From positions 57,590,491 to 57,654,490 of the forward strand of contig CM031857.1 in assembly GCA_018697195.1 (NCBI GenBank): DNA of 64,000 nt, given 5' to 3'. The DNA is from Certhia americana. Taxonomy: Eukaryota > Chordata > Aves > Passeriformes > Certhiidae. Positions 27,401-38,560 of this stretch are shown here, piece by piece (the first letter of the stretch is position 1; each line of letters starts with the position of its first letter). The position numbers were made by a program, and so were the translations under genes. Under the pieces are notes generated by a model. It was not told the origin of the DNA, ran no database searches, and worked only from the letters and a program-made list of their open reading frames with translations.

Positions 27401-30400
27401 AATGTATATCTGAAAGAGGTAGAAATTATCATTGCTGTTTTCAGCTGATATTTTTTTAGCTGTATTCTGCTTTAATAAAAATAACCTTTGCAATATATGC
27501 ATGAGCATGAAGAAAAAGGAGACACGGATTTCTTACTGATTGAATAATAATAAAGAAAATAAATAAATAAAGGTACATGGAAGGACACACATGCTGGCAA
27601 AATATCCTGCCCTAGTTGTTTTATTCTGACCACTAGGTTGTTAGCTGTGCTCTATATTAATGTTATATTATTTATATTAATAAATACCAATCTACCAGTC
27701 TGATGTTTCATTAGTAGTATCTGACTCAGAATTTCCAGTTATTCTATTTTCAACAATTTTTTTTTCACTGCTATAAAACCTCTCTCTTTCTCATTTCTTT
27801 TGGAAAAATAGGGGGGGAGAAATCTGTTTGTATGAATTTTCTCAATTCTGCTAAAAAAGGCCATCTTTCCTGTGATCACTGATACAGTTATTGTGAAATG
27901 TTCTGTAGTTATAATGGATTTGTTCCAGAAGTTCTGCTGAGATGGTCCAATCCCTAATCCTTGCTCTAAATTGTTTCTTTTGGTGCCACATCACAAAGTT
28001 AATCTTTCCATTTGCTTTGCACTGAATCGTTTAACAGTGTGTGAATCCATATAAAGAGCCATGAGGCAAAGTTTTTGATAAAAGCTAGCTGCAACTAAAC
28101 TAACCTGCATATCTTATTTGGGAATAAGAAAATAAAATTTTCAGGAATGACACGTTTGGCTGCAGCTTTTAGTTTTTCTCCTTCCTTTCTGACAGAATAC
28201 ACAGTCCATTTAATAGTTTCCTTTTAGTTTGGATATATTTTCTGTGTAATCAGGTGGCTTTGAGACATGACCTGAACACCTGAACACCATTCTAGTCCCT
28301 AGTTTATTCCAATGATTTGAAATAACATTATGGTAGCAATGCCTGACATGCAGAAAAGCAATGCCAGCAGCAAGATTTCCACTGAGTGTCTGAAGGTGGA
28401 TTTAAATTTCATGTTGTGGTCATTAAAATACTGTGGATAGTAGATTGGTCTTTGGGTAAATGTTTATACTACAAGTAAAGAATATCTGCCTAGCCCTCTG
28501 AGTCTGATCACTCTATGATAATTAATGATGAAATCTGCTGGTTTCATGTAGCTGCTCAACAGATTGTATAAAATTAGTAGAGATAGTATTTGTTGAATTT
28601 TTGCAGTGTCAGAGCCTATCTTGGAACTGGTGCTACAGTCAGACAGAGGGACTGAAAATACTGTCAGTTGAAGAAACTGAGGGAGTTCGGAAATGCACTA
28701 TTCTAAGAAAGTTAGACTAAAGAAGATTGGCTAGCCTGTATTAGCTAGCTTGGCTTTAAATAAAGAAAAAAGGGAGAAATTAACTGCAGTTAAATTTAAT
28801 AAATTAAATTTAAATTTTGAAGCGGGAATCAGGTTGTGATTCACTCCAGGGGTAGTCACCTGGACTCAGATGCCCATTTTTTATCTATATGCAAGCGAGA
28901 TGTTTAAAGTCCCATTCCAGTCAGCACTGTGCATATACCACCTGCAAAATTTCACTTTTTGATTTTTTCCCAAGACCAAAAGTCTCCTTGCTCTTATGCT
29001 TAGGTCTAATCCTGATCTTTCTTTTCTTCCCTGGAAATTGTAGATGGAAAACATTGTTAGTTCTTGATCCAGAACATATAAAATCTTCTGAAATGTTGAA
29101 TTTGGTTTAGCTCTAGCAAAGTGCAAGCAAAAGATTATTGCAATCAAGATCCACTTTTTTTTTTTTCTCAGTTAGCCCAGTTCAGGAAGTCTTTATGTAG
29201 TTCCTTGTGGAAGAAGCTACAAAGTAAGAGGAAGAACTAAATATTGAAAACATTTTAAAATTATGATGACATTGGCAAAATTGAGTGTTCTTGTAACAAA
29301 ACTGAAGAACAAAGCATTTTATAGCTTGCAGAATCCTAACTAAATGTCAACATTTCCCTGCTTGCAGAAAATCATGCTGAGGGAAATCATGTAGATGTGG
29401 AGCGAATTCACACTTAAGCTGACACTCTTGGTTACCTGCAGCCAGTTATCCTTATGGCTGGGTTATTACAAGACTGGGACCCATCATGTTAGTTTACAAG
29501 CTTCTCACTGCACTAAATGGAGCTAGAAACTAATCATAAGATGCAATTGTCCTCCTGTGACAGAATAACTCAGGATGAATTTAATCATCATTGCAGTCAA
29601 ATGGGTGCACTCGTTCTAACACACAGAAAATAGTTAAACATCTGCTTTGTGTAGAGCAGCAGGGTTCATCTCATTGGCTGCATCTATTCATTTCTTCAAC
29701 AGCAGTCTCAGGGGCATGGGAGTACAGGGTGCATCTGACCTTTTTTTTCTCTTTTTCCCTTTTTTCCTCCATTATGTCCTTACGAACCCACTGGAGTTGA
29801 CAGATTTTTTTGTTGGTTTGTTTGTATTCTGATGTGTCTCATGATATAGTCACCTAATTTGGTAATTACAGCAGATAAATAAGCAGAAATTCCCAGGCAA
29901 CCTGGGTCTCTCCTCCTGGGGCTGCTCTTACAAGTTCAGTTTTTGGAAGAAAAGGAAAGCTGGTATTAAGAGTATGGCTTGGGAGATGTGAGGCTGGTGA
30001 ATGTTTATGAAAACACATCTGAGTTACTTTTAATGACTTAATTTTTCTACCATAGTTGGTTTATATTTCTGAATTGTTATCTCCAAATAGGGTAGCAATA
30101 TATTTTAAAATTATGAAATTATCCTGTTAATTTCCCAAACTAGGGTTACTGGTTATTATGATGAAACCTGCTGTTATGAGCCTAGCTAGAATTTGAAGCA
30201 ATACTACGACATGGAGATAGGAAGACTTGAAGTAAATTGGAGAAGAACTTTATATGAATGTCTTGATTCATGCCAAAACTTGTTTGATCTAATTTAGGAT
30301 TAAGCATCCTTCACTAGTAAAATTCTTAAGCCAGTGGGGGAAAATTCAGCCCCATAGATAATCTGCATGAAAAAGAAGGTATCAATTCTTTGAGCCTTTT

Positions 30401-33264
30401 TAGCTCTTTCCCTTATGGGCACTAAAGTACCTGTGAGAGATTGTCTGGAAAGTGTTATATTATATTATTTTCTATTTAGAAATGAATTTACGTAGTTAAA
30501 TCCTTGTCTGTTGAGCAGAAAATGAACTCCTTGGGGCATACATCTGATGCCAGCAGGAATGAGTAATTTAGAACTTGAAGCCTGTACTTCCTCCCCAGAG
30601 GATGTAGGAGATATATAAAAGTACTTAAAATTATCCTTCACATTTGCATCTAGAGGAAAATACAGCAGCTCCAATTTATTTGATTTGTTCATTAATTGCT
30701 CAGCTAATGCTTGGAAAAAAAGACAACAGGAACAAAATGTAACCAGGCAACTCACCAGGCGGCATTGTGAAAAATTTTGAGCTACTAGGAGAGTGGATGT
30801 AACACAGAAAATGTTTTGCATACTAATCCAAAATAAACATGAAAGAAAAATCAATTCATATTTATGCCTGTGATCTTTAGCAGTCTTACCCCATAGCATA
30901 TGGGAAAGAACAAGAAAAAGTGTGCCTGTGTGGTACTGGAATGGCCAAGCAATTTTATGAAAGCAACTCCTATGTCATAAGATGCATTTGGTCCAATAGC
31001 ACTTTATACCTAACAAATTTCAGACAAAATTTTTGTACAGTCCTGCTACTCAGACAGATATATCAGTTCAAGAATGTGTCAACCCTACCAAGACCTGTAA
31101 GGTGGATTACTTGTTGGAGATCATGAAACAATCTATTTTATTTAAAACTGAAAGTTTTGTAGAAATCTCACGTCTGTTTTCAAGTCATGCTGTCTGTTAC
31201 TTGATTTGTTTCCGCAATAGCATTTTTATTCATCTTGCATGTATAAATATCATGATTTGGGATCACAACCAGTTAGTTTAAAGACCCTTTACATAAAGCT
31301 ATATCACACAAGTTTGTGAGTTGTTACCTGCAAAAAAGCAAACACCAAAATCTGAGAAACTTCAGCCTTTCCTAGTTACCATTTTTGTTGCTGATGAAGA
31401 GCTCTATCTTAGATTGCCCATATCGTCATAATCCACTGGCACTCCTGGCCCCACCAGCATATATTTACATTTACTTGGACCCACTTACTTCTTTATTAGT
31501 TCGAGTGGGATGTCTTTGCCTGTAAATGTTATAGAAACTTGTAAGAATGGCACATATTAAAATTCCCCTTCAGAAAACTACTACACACTGGGGTAGATGT
31601 GTTAAAATACGTTGTGACTCCATGTGCTTGTCATATGCAACAACCTGCCTGTGCCCCAGATTTCTAGGCATTAGTCATGGCATGTGGAGTATACCTGATG
31701 AGCTAATAGCAGGTTTCTGTGATTTTTTAACATTAAGATTTTTGTCTTTACCCCAGTTACTATCCCAGTCTGCACTATCTTTGATCTGGAAACCCAACTA
31801 ATTTCTAATTTATTGTTTACTTATTTATTTTTATTTATTAAAATCTTACTTATATATTTAATTTAAGGTGGGTGGGTCTTGTTTGTTTTGATTGTTTGGT
31901 TTTTTACTGCTATGATGTAAATGTCTTTCAATTTAGAGAATTTTCTACAATATTTATAGCCATCAAAGTCTTTATCAGAGAGACAAGGGACAGACTGAAA
32001 ATAAAGAAAAGATAGCACCCTCATGGATGATCACCCATGGAGAGGAAAAATCAGTTTCAATACCAGAAATATATTGTATCTGATTTTTGTAGTAGTAGAA
32101 TAGCACAAGTACATCCAGGCTCCAGCTGTCTGCCTGCAAGGATTGGGATGAATAGCTCCTCTCTCTCTTTCCTTCTCAGGAAGACCATGAACTGGACATT
32201 TCTACAGACAGAGAGTGGCCATCCCTATTACAAGAAGGATATCTTTCAGTTTAAAAACTTTTTATTAACAGCTTCATATCAAATATTTTGTCAAATTTTA
32301 AGTCAAGAAGAAAATTTATCCTAGTTCCAGACAAAGCTTAGGAGGTTTTCACTTTCGTCTGTTGGCTGAACTGTGATCCATACCTGACATCTGGATATTG
32401 TCATCTACTACACTCTCTGGTACAAGAAGGGCCTATGACATTAGTGGCACATATAATGTTTACCTTTCCTGACTGTAGCATACACTGGGTTCAAGCTTTT
32501 GATCCCTTTTACTCAAAGTCCTTAGCTGCAGTAGTTTGGGGTGTTTTGTAGATTGTTATGGAAACAGACTGAAGCTGTAATATCTTCCATCCTGTGTTTC
32601 TTCTTTCTGAAAAGTCAGAGAGCTTGATATGTTGTATTAAGAATGAGAGTTGTCTGATTAAATGGCTGTATCTACAGTGGAGATGCTTAAAAGAGAAACC
32701 CTGGGCTTCATTTAGAGTCAACAAAGAAAACTAGTTGTGTACTGAATGAAGCAACTCATTCAACACTAGACACTTGAAATTGCTCAAATGAATTATTCTC
32801 TATGAGTGCCTCATAACTGTAAAGGAAACATAGGACGACTAGCTGAGATGTAGACATACAGGATGGGAATCAGTTGCTCATATGTAGGCTCTTAGTACCA
32901 CTGACAGTTTTTATTATCCAGAATATCCACATAGGCTGTAAATTTGTCACAGATGGCAGATCCATATCTCTTTGATGGAAGCTAAAGGGCGGAAATGATA
33001 CTTTTTAGAACTTAAAGCAACAGAAAATAGCCCTGTTTAGATGATTAAATAGTACATTTAGTGTGCTCCTTCTGAATTTTGCTTTTACTGTCTCCCTTCC
33101 TTTCAGCTGCAGATGCCTGGTTAAAAAAATAAAGCTATTTTGTCTGCTCCTTTAGAGTGTCAGTGTTACTATTTTCTAGGAAAGAAATGCTTTTTCTGCC
33201 ATTGTTAGAAACCATGGAAGCAGCTGAGAATGGTCATGTAGGAATTAATGTTTTTCCCCCCAAA
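18428..33264. other. Long unique AT-rich non-coding stretch
   Basis: Nearly 15 kb have no recognisable gene, RNA gene or transposon. The longest open frames in the window fall here (19027-19425 minus, 132 codons; 30465-30899 minus, 144 codons) but neither has a domain, signal or codon bias I can support; their length fits chance in AT-rich DNA of this size. Minor low-complexity items are A-rich runs near 24276-24320 and 27544-27571, pyrimidine runs near 29739-29770, and TTTA-rich sequence at 31808-31845. A patch at 19090-19330 is listed separately as a possible conserved element. Confidence 0.5.
19090..19330. promoter_or_regulatory. Possible conserved non-coding element
   Basis: The patch has mixed, non-repetitive composition with several CpGs (near 19161, 19190, 19230) in a CpG-poor background, and contains no simple repeats. 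Frames stay open on both strands through it (19093-19290 plus and 19027-19425 minus), a pattern often produced by sequence low in TA-rich stop codons rather than by coding. No protein domain is recognisable. Calling it a conserved element is inference from composition only. Confidence 0.2.
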
Positions 33265-33915
33265 ACTGTGGCAGGACCAATAGCTTTACTGAAGTTTTTA
33301 CCAGAGCACGCAGCAGACAGGGAGAAATGGAAGCCACTCTGCAGCAGGAAAACTGTGATATAGTCACGATCACAGAATTGTGGAGGAATGACTCAGAAAA
33401 CTGGAGTGCTGCAATCGATGGCTGTTAATTCTTCAGAAGGGATAGACAAACAGGGACAGCCCTGTAAGTGCGGAGTGTTTTGACTCTCTAGGGCTTGATG
33501 ATGGTGATGAGAGGGTTGAGTGTTTATGCATCACAATCAGGGATAATGCCAACAAGGCAGATGTCTTGGTGGGCATCTGTTATAACCCACCCAACATGGA
33601 TGAAGAGGCAGATGAAATGTTCTCTAAGTTGGAGGTTTCAACTTGCCACCAAATTAGAGGGTCAGTCAGCAAGACTCTGATCAGGGAGTCTAGGTCAGGG
33701 GAGGTTTAGGTTGGATACTAGGAAAAGTTTGTTCACAGAAAGGATTGTAAAGCATTGGAACAGGCTGCCCAGGGAAGTGGTGGAGTCACCATTGCTGGAG
33801 TTGTTTTAGAGTCACGTAGATGTGGTACGTGGGGACATGGCTTAGTACTGGACTTGGCAGTGATAGGTTTATGGTTGACTTGATGCTCTTTAAGGTCCTT
33901 TCCAGCCTTAATGAC
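33265..33915 (+). mobile_element. CR1 LINE copy with endonuclease remnant and 3' end, reverse transcriptase missing
   Basis: From about 33265 to 33655 the sequence matches the start of CR1 ORF2, the apurinic-type endonuclease that nicks target DNA. The frame at 33372 reads TELW, keeping the catalytic Glu of the ITE motif (codon 33375-33377), then RNDSENWSAAIDG and a stop, so the frame is broken. At 33631-33648 it reads GGFNLP where intact elements have GDFNLP, so an active-site Asp is lost. From about 33690 it jumps to the CR1 3' untranslated region ('ggtttaggttggatactagg', 'ggaacaggctgcccagggaa', 'tggttgacttgatgctcttt') ending near 33915. The whole reverse transcriptase and the C-terminal endonuclease are absent, most simply by internal deletion. 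It is a dead copy. Both outer edges are approximate. Confidence 0.85.
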
Positions 33916-35053
33916 ATACCTCAGTCTGGTGTACTACGCAGTAGCTCAGAAACAAAATTTCATAGACTAACCAAAGTTTTACTACTGCAGTGTGAATATG
34001 CTGGAATCTAGCAGTTAAAGACTGAGGCCTGGAAAAATCTTTGCTGTATGCCATTTTATGCCCAGATATTACATGGGTGAGCTTTTAGAATGAAATCTTG
34101 CTGTCTATGATCTTCTTTATCTGAAACTTAATCATCCAGAGCAAATCTTTGATATTAACAGGAGAGACATGTCTTGTCTGAAAGATCATTCAGTTTATCA
34201 GGATTTTGAGAGCTGAAGTGTAAGGAAACACCTATGCTAACCTGTATGACTTGAAGCTGGATGTGCAAGTATGATCAAAGCACTCAATATTTTCTTAGCT
34301 AGAGAGCAAGAAATATGCCTAAAGGGCAATTAATTTTAACCTAAAGTATGTCTGTAAGCTATATCAGATGATTCATCTTCTAAAAATGCATGTTTTTATG
34401 TGTTTACTAAGAAGGATGATTTAAGGTACTGCTAGAACTTGAATACATAAGTATTAAAAGCCTGAGGTTGGTTGGGATGGATCCCACTCTAAAATACATA
34501 GGCTGAGTTATTCTTAGAGTTATTATTTTTCTGTTGACTCTTCAAAGGGTTTAGAGAATTAGTTTTACAGGGTTACTTAATGTCTAGGTGGCCAAATTTG
34601 ATGAACTGAATTATTTTCAAAATGAAGCTCAGATTTTAAATGCATACATGATCTTTGCTACATGTAGGAAAAAAGCCCAAAAGTAAATGAAACATGTGCC
34701 ATAATGTGCCATGCTGTCCAGTCAGAATTCACATAATGATATATTCCTATAATAAAAATATAAATCCCAAATCACAGTAATTTTGCTTGAAGTGGGAAAT
34801 TTCCCCTCCCCAGTATCCTGTAGAAATCATTGTTAAAAAGAAAATCCTTATTAAAAAGTACTGAAATAATGCATCTCTTGTATCAGGGCTTTCATGCCTG
34901 TGACACCTTTAATAGTAGGTGCTTGGCATCAAGACAAAAGAGATCAGCATTACTTATGTCTGACAGGAACTGTGTAACATATATTAAGTTCAGTAACTCA
35001 GCCAAAGAAGTTGGAATTTTTTTTTTTTTTCATTAAAAAGAAATGAAATCTTC

Positions 35054-35071
35054 ATTCATGAATTCATGAAT
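35054..35071. repeat. 18-bp perfect palindrome
   Basis: ATTCATGAATTCATGAAT equals its own reverse complement and is built from repeated TTCATGAA-type units. Short palindromes like this arise by chance in AT-rich DNA; I assign no function. Confidence 0.85.
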
Positions 35072-35212
35072 TATAGCTTGTCATGATGCATCTAATGTAT
35101 TTTAAGTTGTGCTCAGGGAGCAACAGTAGAGCCTCCATTTTTAAATGACAACCTGCTGCTGTATCTACAGTCTTCCCAGCTTCCACTAGGGTTTCAAGAC
35201 AGATTTGCTGGT

Positions 35213-35268
35213 TTTCTTTTTCTCTTTCTTTCTTTCTTCCTTTTCTTCTTTCTTTCCTTTTTTTCCTA
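35213..35268. repeat. Pyrimidine-rich (TTTC)-like tract
   Basis: About 55 bases are nearly all C and T with interrupted TTTC and TTCC units, followed by a G-rich patch (GGGGGAGGGG near 35281). Homopurine-homopyrimidine tracts can adopt triplex structure. No retroelement is attached. Confidence 0.8.
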
Positions 35269-37439
35269 TCTTTGGGCTTGGGGGAGGGGAATCTGCCACA
35301 ATAAACTCAAAAAAAATCCATTCTGTCAAATTGCATGCCCTGCTGCTTCATCACCATTATTATACTGAGGTTTTACATTAAAGTACCCTGGATTTTAAAT
35401 TGAAAGTCAAATATAATTTGCCACTAGAAGCATGAAGTGAGTGACTAGAAAAGCTGATAGCTAGGCGCAGCATGACAAATTGGTATCTATCTAATAATGA
35501 GCCTTACAAGGTCATGGATCACTACGAAACTCTCACTTCTGTGTAAGTAGAACTGGACTACATTGTGTCAATTGTTGTTTCGGGGGAAAGGGCAATATAT
35601 TTTAGATTGGCCCATACATTTTCAGAGCTAAAGCTAGACAGGTACAATAAGTCCCTTTTGGATAGAAAAGAAAACCAGGGAAGACGACAGAGAAAGGAAG
35701 GGTGAGAAATTTTGTAGTTCCACAAACCCACTTTCAGGATAAATTGTGGACAAACAAACTGTTTCAGCATGTAAATTTAGGCTTTAGAGAGGAGAAAACC
35801 CACAGATGAATTATTTTAAAAAAGTCTTTGAGTAGGTTGTCATTTAATGCAATATTTAGGGTAAACCATGAAACAGATTCTGTGTCAACAAAAACAGGAG
35901 AGAAACACCTGTGATCCTAAACAAAAAATGATGTTATTAATAAAGACAATAACCACATTTGAAACATGCAAATCACTTCTCAGCAAGTATTAATCAATAG
36001 AGACCTAGTGGAACAGATAAAGGTATGACTATTTGTACCACAAGACAGATAATTTGATAGCATCATCCCTTAATGACATATCTAAAAAATCTTGTGCAGC
36101 TGGAAAATGTTGTCATTTGAGACTTACACTCAGCTGAGATCATTTACTCGGAACTGCTCTTCTGAGACACAAAGACCTTTATCAGTTTATCTTATGACAT
36201 TATTTTTATGTGCCTTTATGAGACATTGTGTAGGATTCATGCACCATAACTTTGGAGTCTAAAATGAAGTTCATTGTGTTCATTGTTCTAAGTTCCTTTG
36301 CATTACTGTAGTGAAATTGATAGATACCATCTTTTGGATATGTTGAATTCTAGGCAGAGATTATTTTAGTACAAAATAGGCCTCTGGGACAGATCATATT
36401 GTCTGCTAGAAACTAGAAGGACTTCTGGCAATAAGAGTAGCTTAGAGTGGAAATTTGGGCTTCATCACCTGTCCTTTAGATGTCTGATGCTAGATAAGAT
36501 GATTCCCAGAATACTTGCCTCTTCTCATCTGTCTCACCTAACAGGAAAAGCGAAAACCAGTGCGAACTAGAAACTTATTGTAGAAATAAATATGTATTTG
36601 TGAAGGATGGGGCTGGAAGATACATGGTGGGAGCAGAAATGGGACAATGAGGACAGATATGTTTTAAGAACCTACAGAGCTGGTGGGTAACTGGCCCTGT
36701 CTGGTGACTGCTATTCTGAGACAAACAGAAAATGAAATTCAGCAGAAATAACCCCAAATGCCCACACCTCATTCAACCAGACCAATGACCAAAGGACTTT
36801 TGCACAAAGAACATAAAATTTTACTGGGACCTTAGCTGTGATTTTCTGCTTCTCTGTAGTCTAAGAAATAGGATAGTTGTAGCATTGCCAAAGTAACAGT
36901 GATGTCTCCCTGTAAGTGTGCTGCGTGTTGAAAATCAAAATGCACAAGTTGTAATTATGGTAACAGTTCTAATTATGGAGTTTGGCTTTACAAAGTATCT
37001 TGTTTAATCTATTTCCATGTTGGAGGTCTCATGTTTAATCTCTGCTATGTCAGGTAAAAGGGAGGCAACTGCAAAAGCAGTGGCTGTGAACAACCCTTGG
37101 TATTTGAAATGATTGTGATTTTTATTTCCTGGGCAATGAACCTTTCAAATGCTAGGAGTCTGTAAGCTGGAAATAGCTGATGTGTTTTCTGTAATTTACA
37201 AAAGGGACACATTGTTCTTTTCCTCTTGATTCTACTAGTTTTGCTGGTTTTCTTTAACCCACAATAAACCACACATAATTCATGGGAGAAACAACCCAAC
37301 CTTTGGTGTGATGATGTAACCTAAAATTCACTGAAATAGGTATATGAGACTGTTGCTGATTAGTGTTGAAATAGGTCTCTAACCTAGTGCTGGCCATCAA
37401 GAATAGCATGCTGATCAAAGAGTTTGCTTTTTGGGGGAT

Positions 37440-38560
37440 AAATGTGAAATCAGAGTCAATGTGTAGAAGAACCAGCCCTTACAGGCACTGAACAGTTGAT
37501 GGAAGATAAGACAACCATGAGAAGTAAGCAGTATGATTTATGAAAATAAATCTTATCAGACAAATTTGATTACTTCTTCTGATAGCATTACAAAATAAGC
37601 AAATGAGAGGAAAATGGCAGACCTAATATAGTTTGACTTGAATGAAGCATTTGGTATAGCATCCATGAAAGCTCATGCAATTAATTCAAATTGACAAATA
37701 TGTGGACTGTCACATGGATTGAAGATTAGCTCAAAGGCCATAAACAAAGAATATTGATGGATCAAGTTGAAGGGAGATACACAGTCATTTGCTGCAATGC
37801 TGGTAGTAAATCAAGGCTTCTTTGAAATCTTCTTTCCTGATTTGGAAAGAAGAATGCATCAACTCATTGACAATATTTACTCATGGCATAAATTGGGAGG
37901 AGGTTTAAATGCCCTAATGGGGAAAGAAAAATACAGTGGGTCAGAGACTAATGTGATAAAATAATAAATAAATTATAAAAGTGCAAGGCACCATTGATGG
38001 TATAATTTGAAGCAAATATTGAATGAGGATTTAACAATCTGGAAAAGACTATAGAATAAAATATAATTGCTGAAGATAATGGGCTCAACTTGAAAGGGCA
38101 AGAAAAAGGGCAAGTGAAGTTATAGGTGCTTATGTATTATTGTCTCAAGAATAAGGTGATACAGTCATATATGAGAATAGTAGATTAATTTTGAGCACAG
38201 AAACAGTCCTAGTTTATACAGCACTGGCACTCAAAGCATAAAATTGGATTTTTGGAATGATTAATGAAAAGAACTATAAGAAACTGGAGTGATAGCCAAA
38301 TGGTCAGATGCAGTGAAGAAAGATTAAAATGGATAAACTTCACTGGGCTAGATTAAAAAACATTGGATCTGCCATGAATTTAGTAATCAATATTAAAAAG
38401 CCTAGACTACCTGAAAATATAGCTCTCCATGTATGTTTCATTAACAAGTAGGAGTCTCCAAATGTAAAAGTTGTGCAAATCTCAAGAATGGAGAGGAGTT
38501 TTGCATGATGCAGAAAAGTATAAAGAAGAACAAAGGGAAAAAGTTGAGAAAAATACTATT
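37440..38560 (+). mobile_element. Ancient CR1-like LINE, reverse transcriptase relic
   Basis: Around 37530-37760 the sequence follows the CR1 reverse-transcriptase region: 'gatttatgaaaataaatc', 'cagacaaatttgatta', then DLNEAFG at 37635-37655 in the place of the motif A sequence DFSKAFD, then 'tatgtggactgtcacatgga', 'agctcaaaggccataaacaa'. At 37878-37901 a YSWHKLGG remnant stands where CR1 has FADDTKLGG, so the catalytic Asp pair is gone. Near 38265-38360 'aatgaaaagaactataagaa', 'actggagtgatagccaaatg' and 'tgaagaaagattaaaatgga' match the later thumb-coding part. Frames are broken throughout. It is far more diverged than the other CR1 copies here, so it is an old insertion. Subfamily and exact edges are undetermined. 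Confidence 0.75.

Larger units (their letters stand above)
33916..37439. other. Unique AT-rich non-coding stretch
   Basis: No gene or transposon was recognised. A pyrimidine-rich tract and an 18-bp palindrome are listed separately. Open frames are short and isolated, with no recognisable product. Confidence 0.55.

Noticed and set aside
30465..30899. 144-codon open frame on the minus strand, the longest in the window
   Set aside because: No recognisable domain, low-complexity Cys/Leu/Phe-rich segments, AT-rich codon content, no promoter or splice context. One frame of this length is expected by chance in 64 kb read in six frames.
33495..33680. 61-codon plus-strand frame within the CR1 copy
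   Set aside because: It is an out-of-frame reading of the CR1 endonuclease region; the real relic frame is different and carries stops.
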